In this document: positions 1 through 14,000 of the stretch, piece after piece | Numbering within the stretch: the stretch's first letter is position 1 | How the letters are laid out: each line of letters starts with the position of its first letter | Assembly: GCA_905147135.1 (NCBI GenBank) | Contig: LR990041.1 | Coordinates: forward strand, 16,491,907 to 16,555,906 | Source of the DNA: Blastobasis lacticolella | Lineage: Eukaryota; Arthropoda; Insecta; Lepidoptera; Blastobasidae | Length of the DNA stretch: 64,000 nucleotides | Direction: 5' to 3' | Made by a program: the position numbers and the translations under genes | The notes under the pieces: model-generated | Told to the model about the DNA's origin: nothing | Databases searched by the model: none | What the model saw: only the letters and a program-made list of their open reading frames with translations

Positions 1-231
1 TGAAAAAAAAACAAACAAAAGGAAATTAATTTAATCGAGATGGTTTTAAACAAAGTCAAGGCTTGATTAACGAAGCTCCTCAGCCAAGACGGCCGGTTCA
101 GGCCACCATGCCGGACATCGAAGAAAAACTTGAAATCTTGTACCGTAAGATGCTCTCCTGAAGAATAAACAACTTCCTACATTAGTTGGCGTATCAGATA
201 CCATAATTTTGAGGATTCTTCTTGACCATCT

Positions 232-345
232 TGGTAGCCGGCCCACATATGCTCTCCTTACGGTGCGATCCTCTCCCATCCTCTCCACGTGGCCAAGCCA
301 ACGCAGTCTTGCGGCCTTGATCTCTCCCATAATATTGGGTTGTTG
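232..345 (-). mobile_element. RTE-like LINE, C-terminal ORF remnant
   Basis: The minus strand reads about 33 codons (330 down to 232) with the pattern IKAARLRWLGHVERM, then a GEDRTV-type stretch. This is the conserved C-terminal end of the ORF in RTE-type insect retrotransposons. The frame becomes unrelated sequence below about 232, so only a short relic remains. It lies upstream of the goosecoid promoter region and is not a host gene. Confidence 0.6.
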
Positions 346-1849
346 GTTTGGAAAGAGTTAATTTTACGATCTAATCTAATAAAGAGAAAATATGTTATGA
401 ATTTTTTAACTTGCAAACCTTCTTTTTCGCAGAATTTTGGATATCGTCTACGATAACTACAGACACATGCAGGCCCTACTAAGTCCTCCTAAGTACTGAA
501 CCGATTTCGATTAAACAAAGCTAGGGAATAATCTCGATTAAATTACTTTTCAAGGTAAAAACGCATTGAAATTAGCACATCTGTTCACGAGCTACAGATA
601 GATATGCGTTAAAATTATAACAAAAATTAAACAAGGGAAATGAAGTGTTTTGTAGGATAACACTTCATTTCCTATTTTATATAAGTTATTTTATATACTT
701 ATATTCTATATTTCCTTCAATAATGTAGTGGCATAAGTAATTCAGTTACAGATACTTTTATTTTAGAAAGGCTGACTTACACTTTATTCGCCCAGTATTC
801 GGCGACGCACACAGCTTATTACAATAGAAATAACCAGAGAGCGAGCGCAGTGAATTCGCAATTTTTATCATTTTTGGATATGTAAAAGTCGTGTATAATT
901 TTCATTAAAGTTTAAGATTAGTGATGAGTGGATTCAACGAAGAACCGCATCTGGTTTGGTGCCCCTTTGCCTGCACCCCCCCTTGATCCGGGGCTGCTGC
1001 ATTGACTTACATTTAAAGTACCTCGTACTTAATTGTTTTTTACAAACAATATATAGGTAAATATCTTTAATAATAATTATAAAACACACCCGTTTTATTT
1101 ATAAAACACTTCCTTTTGCACATAAAATGCACAAACAGCACCATTTCAAAAAGTGCTGATACAATCCGGGATTTAACTTATCCCTTTAGACGTAGACCCA
1201 ACCAATCATACGCTAACGTATCTATATCTTTCAAGTGTGATAAAAATGTTTTCGTCCCATGCTCGTCGTGTGAAGGCGGTGGGGTGCGGGAGGTGGGGAC
1301 TGGCTCACGGATTACTTTACTCTTACAACTGTTTGTGCGAGTCGTATTGTCACATCCATTAAACCGGGGCTGGGGCGGAGCCCGCGAGGCCCCGCCCCGC
1401 CCCGCGCCCCTCCCGCGCGCGCCGCCCGCCCCGGCTCATAACGCGACAAGTCGCTAAAACGATTTACCGGAGATCGCATCACGCGTCCCATCATCGCGTA
1501 ATTACCTTGCCAGCATTTGTAATCGTTAGACGAGTATTTTTAAAATACCGCGATTATTTAAATAGTTGCCGCGTTAATACTTTCGTAAACGAAATATGGA
1601 TTGATTCGGAAAATTGAGTAGAAGACACCGGAACTGAGTTTAAAAACATTTGAGTGTGAAAAAAATTGGTAAAATAGAAAAATTGCTCCGATTCAATTTT
1701 TGCCAAGCCCAAGTAAAGCTAGTGTTGTGCGAGCGTGCCGGCATGAGTAGACCGTGCGTGCGGCTGGAGCTCGTCGTGCGCCGGTGAGGATAGCCTCGGT
1801 GGTGGCGGTGGATCGTCGCGGCAGGCTGGCCGGGCGCGGCGGCGGCGCG
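346..1849. other. Upstream region of goosecoid: no gene seen
   Basis: No coding frame is supported here. Bases 768-812 resemble a block at 50222-50262 (shared core CTGACTTACACTTTAT, then CCCAGTA and TCGGCGACGCA), so a dispersed repeat is present. A GC-rich stretch at about 1255-1440 precedes an AT-rich part and then the GC-rich first exon. An in-frame TAG at 1748-1750 with no ATG before 1850 marks the upstream limit of the goosecoid frame. No TATA box was convincing. The promoter and 5' UTR probably lie in 1250-1849, but the start site cannot be placed from sequence alone. Confidence 0.5.
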
Positions 1850-2057
1850 ATGGGCGCGATGGGCGGCGGGTGGGCGCGCGAGGCCCCCGCGCTGCTGAGC
1901 ACGGCGCTGCTGCTGGGCGGCGCGCTGCCCGAGCGCCCGCCGCCGCCGCTCTTCACCATCGACAGCATCCTGGCGCCGCGCCCGCCGCCGCCGCTGCCGC
2001 CGCTGCATCTGCACCACCTGGCCGCCGCGCCCTTTCACAGGGCACATGAATTGTTCG
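1850..2057 (+). CDS. gsc: goosecoid exon 1 (N-terminus, eh1 repressor motif)
   Basis: This exon encodes residues 1-69 plus the first base of codon 70. The frame is bounded upstream by TAG at 1748-1750. ATG 1850 has G at -3 and G at +4, a fair start context. The exon ends HELF then a single G, with donor GTAGGT at 2058. The motif [16 protein letters not shown] contains the eh1/GEH sequence that recruits Groucho-type corepressors in goosecoid proteins. The exon is very GC-rich, so long open frames on the other strand (1640-2047, 1693-1968) are shadows. Confidence 0.92.
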
Positions 2058-5000
2058 GTAGGTGTGCTGTCGAATAAGGATTGATTTACTGTTCAATTTC
2101 GAGAAGCCAACAGGCTAAGGGTGTGGTGCTAGCGGGCCGAAAAATGCTTCAATTTGTGTTAAAAGAATGAAAGTCGGAACGATTCATCTTTAGGCCTTAT
2201 AAATCAATTTAACCTGTAGCACACATAAGTGAATAAAAAAGAGGAGTTATGACGTAATCTTTCTTTAAATACTTACAGAAAATAAAGTTTTTTGCTCTAT
2301 ACCTACTAAAGTATCAATTTATTTAATTTATTACTTAGCATGACATATTTATTTTGTGGATTAATGATAACTTATTAAATTTGTTACCTACGGACATTTT
2401 GCTATTAACAAATTAACTAATGAAGCAATAAATAATTTATTCATTCATTCATTCATTCATTTTCATCCTTCCTTGTCAGATGACTTTTAACCCTCTGCAT
2501 AACAATAGTTTTGCGTTACGAAACCCCAAAAATATAAATTTTGCTAATGCCTTTAATTTGCAAAATCCATATAAATAAAAATCTATTTTCCAAATGTAAT
2601 ATGTTTGCGCATAACTTCAGAACGGCTGTGTAATTAAATTGGATAAGTAATGATTTTTTTGTTGGGTTTTGTAATTGTCAGGACAAGGTTTGTGTTAAAA
2701 ATATAAGTAGGATAGGTAGCGGTAGTGTAGGATAGAGGTCGGGTAGTGTAGGGTAGGGTTAGGGTAGGATATTATAAGGCCGCCGCCGGGCCAGCTAGTT
2801 GATAATAATTACAACTTGACTATATCTCAACGGTGGACCGATTTTTAAGCTAGTGATGATTATGTATTTTGTTTACAATAGGTAGTTCTAAATAGTTCCG
2901 TTTAATGCTTATGTCATTTTTGTACACTACAGCTTAAAGCTAACAAACAACAAATAAAACGGAGGATTCCAATATTGAACCACCCGGCCATCTTAAACAC
3001 CTAAATAAATATCAAGCTTCATCATTATACTAGGTAGGTGCTATTACCTACCAAGTGAGCCACACAGTGTTTCCCTCCTAAATCACGCAACGGATTTTGA
3101 TGCGCTTTTCACCATCAGTTAGATAATTTATTCCGGAATTTTTATAATATGAATTATAGGTAAGTGTAATACATGCATGCAAAGAAAAGCGGAGTAAACC
3201 CGTGCGAAGCCGGGCGGGTCGCTCGTAATTAAATCAATATCAAACTAAGCTACATCATTATACCTACGATAACCTTCCAAGTGAGCCACGCAGTGTTTCT
3301 AAAGCCTATTTCTTTTTTATTTGAGTTTTTGTAGGCAATCTGATAACAGAACTAAAAATTTAATAACAGAAGATAGACAAGAGACGATTTAAGAAGACAA
3401 CAATAATTTTTACAGTACGCGAAATTATGGCAAATATCTGAAAATACTGTCTAGATGCGATTACTGTCTAGGAGCGTCGGTGGCCTAGTGGTTAAGAGGT
3501 CCTGCTCGTAAGCGAGAAGTCCCGGGTTCGAATCCCACTGCCGCCACATGGCGACATACCAAATGCACTTTTCTGAGTTATGTACAATAGTTGATTACTA
3601 ACCGATGCTCTTACGGTGAGGGAAAACATCATGATGAAACCTGTACATTCAGGCGACTGATTGTGAAACCATGATCTAATCTGGTCAGGATCTCCTGTTA
3701 ACAGGTTCATAGACGTCAGACGGCAGTCGCTCCACTGTAATTACCTGAATTGCAAAGACACAACCGGGACATTCAAGCTAAAATTATTATTATTACTATC
3801 TAGATGCGATTAAACGAGATTTGTAGGCATACTGTATGGAGGTTTCATTATTGTCGGAAGTCAAGTAAGTGCGATAGTAGGCATTCTGCTTCTAAATCTT
3901 CCACAAGAAACAATTTTAAAGGTAAGTGTATAGACCTCATCTATAAATAAAGTTTCTTTATTTTCTCACATACAGTGAATAGGTTACATATATTCAGTTT
4001 ATAATTCAAGATTGGGAGACTGGAGCCTAAACTAGACTTGATCTCTAAAAACCATTTTTATTAAATCCCACTACGAGTGAAATTAATGTAATGGAAAAAG
4101 GATAAAATCTATTTTTTAACCCTCGACTAGCAAGTAGCTCAAAAATCCGCCGGGGGCTCCGTTCACACTAGACATTAACGCCAAAAGTATTATAATTATA
4201 ATATAATATAATAATCATCATCACAGCCCATAATAGTCCACTGCAGGACTTAAGACCTCTCCCACGAAAGGGGAGGTTTTTGCCATAATCTCCACGTTTG
4301 GCAGGCGGGTTGGCAATCGTAGTGTTAAACACGTACGTACGTAGTTTGCTCGTATATAATAATGGAAACCACTGCTGCCCATTTCCCAGCCTATGGAGAT
4401 CCTAGCCTAGATCTTTGGCTCGAAAACATTAGTCGCCTTGTACGACAGCCACGAATGTACGGGGTTTGTGCTATTCTACTCAGCCGGACACCACACGGTC
4501 AATACGGCACGGATAATATGATACTAGATTAAATTGAACTCATTTCGTTAGACTGTTGTCTAAGAAAGAAGCAGGGTGTTGCCCGAGGGAGCGAGCCGCG
4601 ACTTATCGCAATTAAAGTCCTGTTCCCTCCCGTGCGCTCCGGAACAGTTTTTAAAATTTAAAAACATCCCTTGGGCGCCCCATCACGACGGCTTGTGAAA
4701 ATACTTTTTTATTTTCCTTCCCTCCGCGGTTTATCCACTCGGGATACAGTTAAGTTAGCCATAACAGGTTTTGTCTGCACAGTGGGTATAATTTGGATAA
4801 TGTGTTTATGTTTTGTATGCGTTGTCTAATAATGGATTATTTAGGTACAAAAAAGGACAAAATATGATTAAGTGTACGATCATAACACACAATAAACACT
4901 TTTTCTTTTTTTTATTCTACGAAAAAAGAAAGAAAAAGGCGCGGTTGCAAAAACAGTGGCTAAAGAGAAAGCAGTATGGTTGCAGACCTAGACTATTCAA

Positions 5001-8000
5001 ATTGTGCAAATGACAAAAGTGTGACATACAAATATGTGGAGGGACCGGGCAACAAATAGGTCTAACTGGATAATTGAGAGAAAGGCCGTTGCCCTCTTGA
5101 AAAATTTATTTCGTGTTATTACAATTTTCAGTTCCAAATTATAATTTTATATTGACACGACAGTGTCTTGAATCTATACTAATTTAATTTCGGAGTTTGC
5201 TAAATCAGACGCTGTATTTGCTTTATTAAGTAAAAGTAGAGTATTTACCTCTGGGATAATACTGTCTTAGTCTTGGGCGGCTTGAACCCCTCGCTTATTA
5301 ACTCAGGACTCTGCACAACTCTGTCGCTTCGCTTAGAATTTAACCGTCGGCTCCTTTGCTAGTCTCGGGATCCAATACGAGCCCATGTCGGAAGACACTG
5401 CTTTATCCCCTTGGTGTATAATCTACTATTAACAAATGGCTTGTTGGCTCTGGCATCAAAATCTGCTAACTAAATAATTATTTGTGTTAATAGTTCGACT
5501 CGCACTTGTGCGGTCTCTTTTAGCATGGTATTTCAAAGTACATATAGTAAAAAGCACACATTTGAATTCATGTGCTATGCGAAGTGTACAAGAAAATTAT
5601 TAACAGAATACGAAAAACATTTGTCGCTTGCAATCCAATTTCTTCGTGCCCAAACACGTTTCTTTCGCGATAGTCTATAACCTATCATGATTGAAGCAAC
5701 CCGCTCCGGCTGCGCAGGAGTTCTCGGGATTTCTCTATTATTATATGCGTAGACTGTGAGGGTGCCGTAGGTTATCCCACCTCATCGAGTATAAGAAAAA
5801 TTCCACGTTGTAGTGATAGTCGACATTTAGGAGACCCACAAAACATTTGTCTCCCCGCGCACAGCCTGGAACAAAAAACCAACTTTTTTAACTACTTAAA
5901 ACTGCGACTTTTCGTAGCGATAATACTTGCATATCCACTTGTGTGTGTTCTACAAGTAAAAAAGACCGGGGTGGCTCACATCCTCTTGGCAGTTTCGCTT
6001 TTCAGCCACATTATAGTCACAATTTTGTGTTAATACTGATGTCAAGTCCCGAATCTCTGCAGCTTGGGCCAAATGGCGGGAACTCACGGCTGTCACCTGT
6101 GACCCTAAACTGCCTCTAAAGCTCAAAGGGCTTATTTACAAGAGTATATTTAGACCGGTGATGCTCTATGGCTGTGAGACATGGCCAGCGCTAGGGCGAT
6201 GATGATGATATTCACAATTTTTTCTCGTACCAAGACTGGTACGAGAAAAAATTGTGAATATCACATCACAGATATCATAGCACAGACGTGCACGGGAAGA
6301 CAATCGTTTTGTGGGTCTCCTAAACGTCTACGATCTCTACAAAGTGGATATTTTTTTGTACTTGATGACAGATTATAACCTCCGTCGCCCTTCAGTCTAG
6401 CCTGTATTATATGTACTACACATAAACCTTCCGGAAGAAATTCTGTAAATGATTGTAAAAACCGTGTCAAAATCCGTTGCGTGGCTTAGGAAGACTTACA
6501 TGCGGATATACAGACAGACAGATGCGAATGGCAATTTTATTTGATACTATGTTATAAGGATGTGTACTAAGTGCTGCCGTCGCTTTTGTTGAGATACCTA
6601 GTTGTGACAAAAATAGCATTGAAAATGTACATAAGTATGTATCTAAATTATAGCTCACTTTTCATGCTAATTAGCATGGAATTACAGCCCATGAAAAGCA
6701 AGCTACACCCATACCACAATCAAGGCGACTCATCCAGGCGGCACCCCAGGCAAGATGTCCTACCATGCCTACCACGCCAGTATTAGGCATGCGGTATCCG
6801 AAGTTTTATGTTACAAAGCAATTTTTTCCTGGAAACCATTAGGAAGGCAATAACAGTTGTTGCTGAAAGCAACAGGAGAACCCCATCGTCATTGCGCTTT
6901 TTGAAATGGTCTTGATGAGTACTATATCGCGCGATAAAGGCTTTTTTGCACACTTGACATCTCGGTCAACTAAACGCACTCAATCTTAAACTCGTAATAA
7001 TTAGTAGTAGATGCACAGAACCGGCCTTTGTAGAGATCTATGGGGGAGGCCTATGCCCAGCAGTGGGTGTCTTCTGGCTGATATGATGATGATGATGATG
7101 ATGAACAGAACATGTCAAATATGTTTAGAATTTAATACAGCTTTTGATGCTAGGAGGTGGAAAGGTTTCATTTAAAAGTCGAACAAAAGGAGCCTCGAGT
7201 ACTACGCTAACTGAGTTGCTAGATACCTATTACAGTTACGTGTGTATTAAAATATTTGCAAAATCGATAGGGCTCAGAGCGCGGGCGGAGCGACGTCGCG
7301 GCGGCCGCTCCTAGCGCCTTAGCGTGCCGGCGGCGTTAAAAGCTTTTATATTCCACTCGGAAATAATACATTGTAATACCTCGAAGTTCACGGGTACTTA
7401 TGCAAAAATATTCAATTTTTATTTCGTTGGTTTAATACTTTTAACGGGTCGGTGATGCGCGGGCGCCGCGGGCGCGGCCTAAGCCCGGATATCACGCGCC
7501 GCCTCCCCGCACGCCGCTAATGCTGATTCAATGTGACACGTGCATCAACTTATCGAGTGGGATTTTACAGCATAATGTATTTTTGAAGATTTTCTTTTGG
7601 CAGATGATATTTTTGACGATTCAATTTTTAGTAATGGTTGTGGAAACAAAAGGGACAGATCACAAAACTTGAATATTTTTAGACACAACACTGCAAAATT
7701 TCATTAATTTCTATTTAGCAGTTTTTTTGCTAAATAGAAACAAACTTTCTCATTCATAATAATTAAGCGAGCAAGTAGGCTTGAAGAGAAGTTTTAGTAC
7801 TCTACTGGGTACCACCGTTTTATTAATTTTTGCCGCCAAGCAATTGCTTCGCCAAAGCAAAGCAAATGTTTCTTCACAAGTGACATCGCACCTGCGGTTC
7901 TGCTTTTTAGTTAGATGAAAGTTATAAAATTTAAATATTTTAATCGTAATTCGTAGATTATACTTACGGGCCACCAGATGGGCCTAGCTTGTCACCGAGT

Positions 8001-11000
8001 TGCATAAAACATACTATGATGTTGTTTGAGAGATGCATTCAAGCAGGGACTCTTCTTGAGAATTCGGAATGATACTTATTCAGATTAAAGCACGATTAGT
8101 GATGAACGGTATTCTTCGCTGGCTTTAGGGCTATGGGTGGGGCTGCGGGGGCCGCGTAGGGCTACTTACGGTTACTGTCTTAACATATGATAAGGACAGA
8201 CGGTAGAAAGCGACTTTTTTTTATACTACGAGTATGTATAGATATTTTTATGTAAAGAAATTACCAATGTTTTTGTATTAGTTTTTAATTATGTTTACTT
8301 GCATTTTCCTATTAGCAGCGATTCGGTGATCGTACTGTGAGGTTGTTTTAACAACTGGACTTGGATTTGTTCTCTCCTGATGAAAACGCAGCCCAATGGG
8401 TGAAGAATTTAGATATTTACTTGTAGTTTTAGTGTTCATTAATTACCTAGGTTATTATTAGCGACTCGGCTATTAATGCCATACGAATAAATAAATTATG
8501 TTTACAACTTGTATGTAATGTATCTAACATTTATCTACCATTGGGTCTCGTTACCAAGAATAAATGCTTAAAAAAAACCTCTGTAAAACGCGTAGCACCG
8601 CGTAGCCTGGGTGCTACGCGGTGCTACATAGACATCTGTCCTCCATATCTACTAACTCGTACTAAGTGAAATATTGACAGCAATACCCTTTTCAGCCTTG
8701 GGCGGGTCAGTGGGGGCATCCCAGGGCTACGCGGGGCTCTACGGCGGCTACGCAGCGGCCGCGCTGGCCGGGCTCGCGGGCCCACCGCCGAAGCGCAAGC
8801 GCCGCCACCGCACCATCTTCACTGAGGAGCAGCTGGAACAGCTGGAGAGCACCTTCGACAAGACGCACTACCCGGACGTGGTGCTGCGCGAACAGCTGGC
8901 CCTCAGGGTCGACCTCAAGGAGGAGAGGGTGGAGGTATGTGCGGCTGTTTTATTTATGAATGTCACTGTGGTCTTTAGTTAATGTCGGGTTGTACTGACG
9001 ACTGGTGGGCGATTCCGACCCAGCTCCCGACATCCACCGTAAACGCAGGGTCTCAAGGAAGCTGCTTTCTGAATTGATCTCAATTCGATGTCAAATCAAT
9101 TAGTGGCGTACACGGCTTATGCCGTGTTCGCGTCAACCGGGAGATGGTGAGACGATGGCGACTAACTCACGTGTGTATAGGATTTCTATTTACTCATCTT
9201 ATTTTTAGAGACGTAATTTATCAATTACATGGCCATTTTTTGACATAATTTTATGAAGTAACTTTTTATACCCTTCACCTAAACTGTAACAGAATGCATA
9301 TTACAATACATATTTTAAGCTCATGAACGAGTTGTTTTTTAATTTTTACAGGAATGGATAAAAGGTTGGGACTATTTGCGACTATTTCTCTGAACATACT
9401 AAATGTTCAGAAAAATAGTAGCAAATAGTACTTAGGTGACAAAAAAAAAAAAACTGTTACAATTACAAATTACTTTATTCTGTGGCAGTTTTAACAAATT
9501 CAACGTGTAGTCTAGGTTATTACCACTCATCTGTGAAACTTATCTTGAGTTGCTTATTAGTGCCTCCAAAATTTTTAATGAAAAATATGTATGAATAGTT
9601 ATGGTGTTTTGTAATATAATACTTTGTTTGTCCGGTCCACGCGCCGTGCCCACGTTCCACGCAACGGACGCTCTAAAATCCAAATACTTCACTAAAACAA
9701 AACCTCACATCATACTTTCTGAGTTCCATCAAATTAATTAAAGTAACAAGTTAGAAGGAAATCGTATAGAGGCCATCTAAAATCGTAGCTATTTGTTTCC
9801 ATCTGGAACTCAAGAACTAATTGAATACTTTAAAATCGATTAAAATCGTTGATAATAATATAATATTAGTACTAGATTCTGATTTTGGTGACCTCAAAAT
9901 TTTTAAGCACAATTTTTTAGTTCATTCATAACTAGTGTGGAGACCGTAGACGGATAGGCTTGTCTTAAAAAGCCATTACGCAGATAGCGTATCTGGAATT
10001 ACAAGAATATCTCACTGGAAACAATAACAAGGCTTTTTCAGACATTTGTGTTTCTATATTACATACATTTCCTGTACGGTGCTGAAACGTGGACGTTGAG
10101 GGCAGCGACAGAGCATAGAACTTAAGCCTCGACGTCGTACTGACTCAACTAGGAGTAAAGACCAGACTCTCTACCTTATTGTCTTCATTGCCTTCAGATA
10201 ATTTTACAATATTTTGGTTACACTGCTAGGAAGCACTACAACGACTTCGAGAATTTAATTGTGAATTGGAAATGTGTCAGGAACGAGACCTCAGGGCGGA
10301 CCATCCATACGGTGGTCGAACTAGGTTTTCTCTAGAACTGTAGACTAACAAGTTGTAACTATGCTCTGCGTGTCACTTAACATATACACCGATGGCGAGA
10401 TATTGTGCTCAGCGAAGTGATCCATGGCAGCGGTCACAACCCCCAGCAGTGAGGAAATATGCAAGGTTTATTAATTACCTCTCATATCAATAACTTTTCT
10501 ATACAAGACAAGTTTTGTCACCAAAACTTTGGTGTCAAATACCTATAGGTACCTTATTATTTTTGTTTTGTTATTCCGAAAATCCTTCCAGTACCCAAAT
10601 ACGGTTCTTCTTTTTAGACGTGCATTCTTGACAGAGTGGTCATGGTCATGTGTCGGTCGCGGTCTGCGCCACCGCCACCCTCGCGTTACAACGCCATGTA
10701 TCTCGTGTTTGGTGGAGTGACAGTTTCCATTTATGGTGGAGTGTGCCACAAACCACCGTGTCCACCGTATTGGAGAACGCCCACCACATATTTTGCCATC
10801 GACTTTCTGTGGCACCACCAATCGTTCCGTGGAGTCCTCATTACGAGTGATGTACACGAAGAACTTGAGGATATATGTGCCCAAATACGGTACGTTATAC
10901 GGGTTATACCTAAAGGTTACCGTTATAATTTCGATATTTTCAACTCTGAGTAGCTTTTCGGTCAGGACAAAATATAACATGCAGTTACACCAATTTAGAA

Positions 11001-14000
11001 GATAAGTACATACAAGCTTTTAGGATCAAAGTTCTTTGTGTAGGGTTTCTCGATTGATGTACAAACATTTTCGTTTTTCTTTCAATTGTGAGATTTGTGA
11101 AAATACGGATTTGTATCCCGTCAAATAACACTTAATTCTTCGTTTGATATTGGTGTTATGAATTAAATAAAATCGTTTGAAGATGAAATCTTTGTGATTT
11201 TCAATGAAAACCAGATATGGTTTTATTTACCCTGTATTTTAATTTGAATATTTTCACAATACAGAGTGTAAAAGCTATGTCTGAACCGAAAACAGTATAT
11301 TCCAATTATATAATCTCATGAAGTGGCAAGTGCCTAGTGATTTTGGTCAGAAAGTATGGCTTTGCCTTTTCATAGAACTATTTCATGATACATATATAGC
11401 CTGGTATCAGTGCTTGGACGACGCGACGGTTAGAGCTGATGTCGTCAGTCGGACCAAGTTACCGCGTAATTAGCTCGCTTCAGTTGATCATTGTCTCTGA
11501 TAGAGCTGCGTTCGAATCCATGAAACGGCCAAGCTATATTTTCTGGCCAAAATGTAGAGTTTGTAGAGTTAGGAGCTTGGCTCTTTTGACACTCAATGGG
11601 TTCCGGAGAAAAAAACATCATAATATGGCTCCCAAACTACCCGTTTGGATTAAATAAATATAAAATTTATCCAGTGACACACGATTCACACCACATTCAC
11701 GACACACACCAAATTCGATTCTGATGTATTTACGAGGAAACAAAGAAACAGACATGCGTACATAGAAGCCAAACACACCCCTGCTTTTGGACTTCGCCGC
11801 AGTCGTGGTAAAAATATCGAATAGCGACGCTTGATTTCAAACCCGTTACCGCTTGTATCTTTCTCACTTTACAAATTTACAAAACAAAGCGCAATTTTCT
11901 TTTTAGGTTTTAAATAAACATTAGAGAACAAAGCTAATCCGGCCCTGACTTCTCAGAAGATAGTCTAGCTTTTCAAAGGAACGATATAACCACTGAAACC
12001 CTTCCTGCAGTTTATTGCGATGAAGTATTTGCTTTGCACAATGTGCAATTCTATCGTCAGTCAGTTGGATTCGCTTGCGAGTAGAAACTCCCAGGATTCC
12101 CGGAGAGAAGTTAGTTGTCTTAAAGATTTATCACTTTATTTTGCACCAAATGTAATTCGTTATTTAAAAATTTATAGTTATATTTAAAAAATTTACAAAT
12201 CCATAAGATAATTAAGTATTAAATACATGTCATGTTAAATTAAAGTCAATATATGTCAATATCATTAAATACTAATACAACCGTCAACAGAATATAACTT
12301 ACAAGTATGCTTCGTCCAAAATGTGGGTGGTCAATGCGGGTAGTAAATAATTTAACATCAAAGAAATAGGAATAGAAAAACCAGCAACACAAACAAAATA
12401 ATCCGCATAAGTCACCAGACATCGACAAATAACGATAATGACTACTCGAATAGCCCTCTTCAAGTAGCGCCACGCTGAAAAGGGCTCATTATCGATCGTT
12501 ATTTAAAATATATTTACACGATACAGATCCGCAAAATTAAACAAATTTTTATTATTCATCAAACCCAAATGCATGTGAAGTTAAATTAAAATCGATAGAT
12601 ATATTATCATCGTTCTTGCGAAATTGCATTGCATTTCTGTTTCTATGTTAACAAAAAAGAATGTTGACATTGTTCTGTTTGGTTTACGCTATGTGATTGG
12701 ATTAGTCAGGGCGTAACAAGAGCAGTAGCAAAGGACAGTAAACAGAGGTGACGTGACTCTTTCTCGAGTGGTCTGCCATGTGGGTGGCCCACCTCTGCCG
12801 CGACCCAAAATGTAGCCGCAATCCTATTTAGAGTCTAAAGTGGGTGAGGCTCAATACACCGAAGTAGGAGTGCCACTATCACGCCATTTTACGCTTTATT
12901 TCTATTGGAAATACATAGCATCGCGAGTCGCTAAGACTTACAGGTTACTCAGGGTAGTCGATTGACTATACGCCGATTCGAACGTGAATTGACGTCATTT
13001 TAAAATAATGAAATAAAATATCGTAAAGATATCTTTCTTTAAATGAATTATTTGGACGAAATAACTACATTTGTTTCTATTTCTATATCAAAAATAAGCA
13101 TATCTAACGTTTTCAAAATACAATACATACAAACTTAAATAACAGTATTCATCCAATAAGAAGGTTAAGATTATCGCAACTGGTATTTGTTTTTTTTTAA
13201 TCAGGCTAGTGGTGTTGAAAGCGAGATTGTGAGGATGTTTGCGGCTACCGGTGTTCGGGTAGCGAGTGTGTGCCGAGCTCTCGACGCGGCCACCCGGACT
13301 GCACATAGACAGACAGCCACTCCGTCTAATGCTTACTAGGCCGTATTGGCGTTCTCGTGTCTCTAGGCTGCGGCGCGGGCGTGACGCAGAACAAATATAT
13401 TTGACTTAGATGCGTAGATAAACTTAAATAGATGGTTCTTGGATTGGAGCCCGTGATTTACATGGCATGTACAGTCGATTGGCCCGGATCGTAGAATCGA
13501 AGGCAGACTGTGGAAGTTATATCTTAGATATCTGAAGCTGTGTACCTGTATTCACAATCATTCGAAACCGTTTCCGAACCATTCGACACGAAATTCGTGA
13601 GCGGCGAATCCGTGTCGATCAATTCGGAAACTCTTATTCAGAATCCCGATCGATTCGGCCACGGAAACTCTACCGTTTCGGAAATGTCTGTGGTTCTCCC
13701 GAGGAATAGAAGAGCGTTTACGAAGACACTTTTGTTGATTGATAAATGGATTATTGGCGATTGATAACACGAATTTGTAAAAAATACTATTAATAAGTAA
13801 TATTTCGTGCTATATATTAATTTTTATATAATATTTGATTGTTTATAAGTAGAATATTCTTTTTCTTTGAAGTTAATTTCCAAAAATATAAAATTTGAAA
13901 GTTAAATTCTTTCTGTCGTTATGAACACCCTAAAGTTTTTCAGAAAGTTTCCCCGTTTTTCTTCGAGCGATTTAGTTCAGTGATTAAATTAATTTTTAGC

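Noticed and set aside
1640..2047. Long minus-strand frames (135 and 91 codons) over goosecoid exon 1
   Set aside because: They are shadows created by the GC-rich exon. The + frame has a goosecoid eh1 motif and matching splice phase.
2690..2775. Telomeric repeat (TTAGG)n
   Set aside because: Units are GTAGGGTAGGG-like and irregular, and recur as part of a dispersed repeat; not insect telomere repeats.
3471..3546. tRNA gene
   Set aside because: A and B boxes are present, but the anticodon arm is disrupted and the sequence runs into a repeated SINE body; same in the other copies.
9371..9429. microRNA precursor
   Set aside because: The stem is short with a 5-nt loop and perfect inverted duplications are common in this window; no support for processing.
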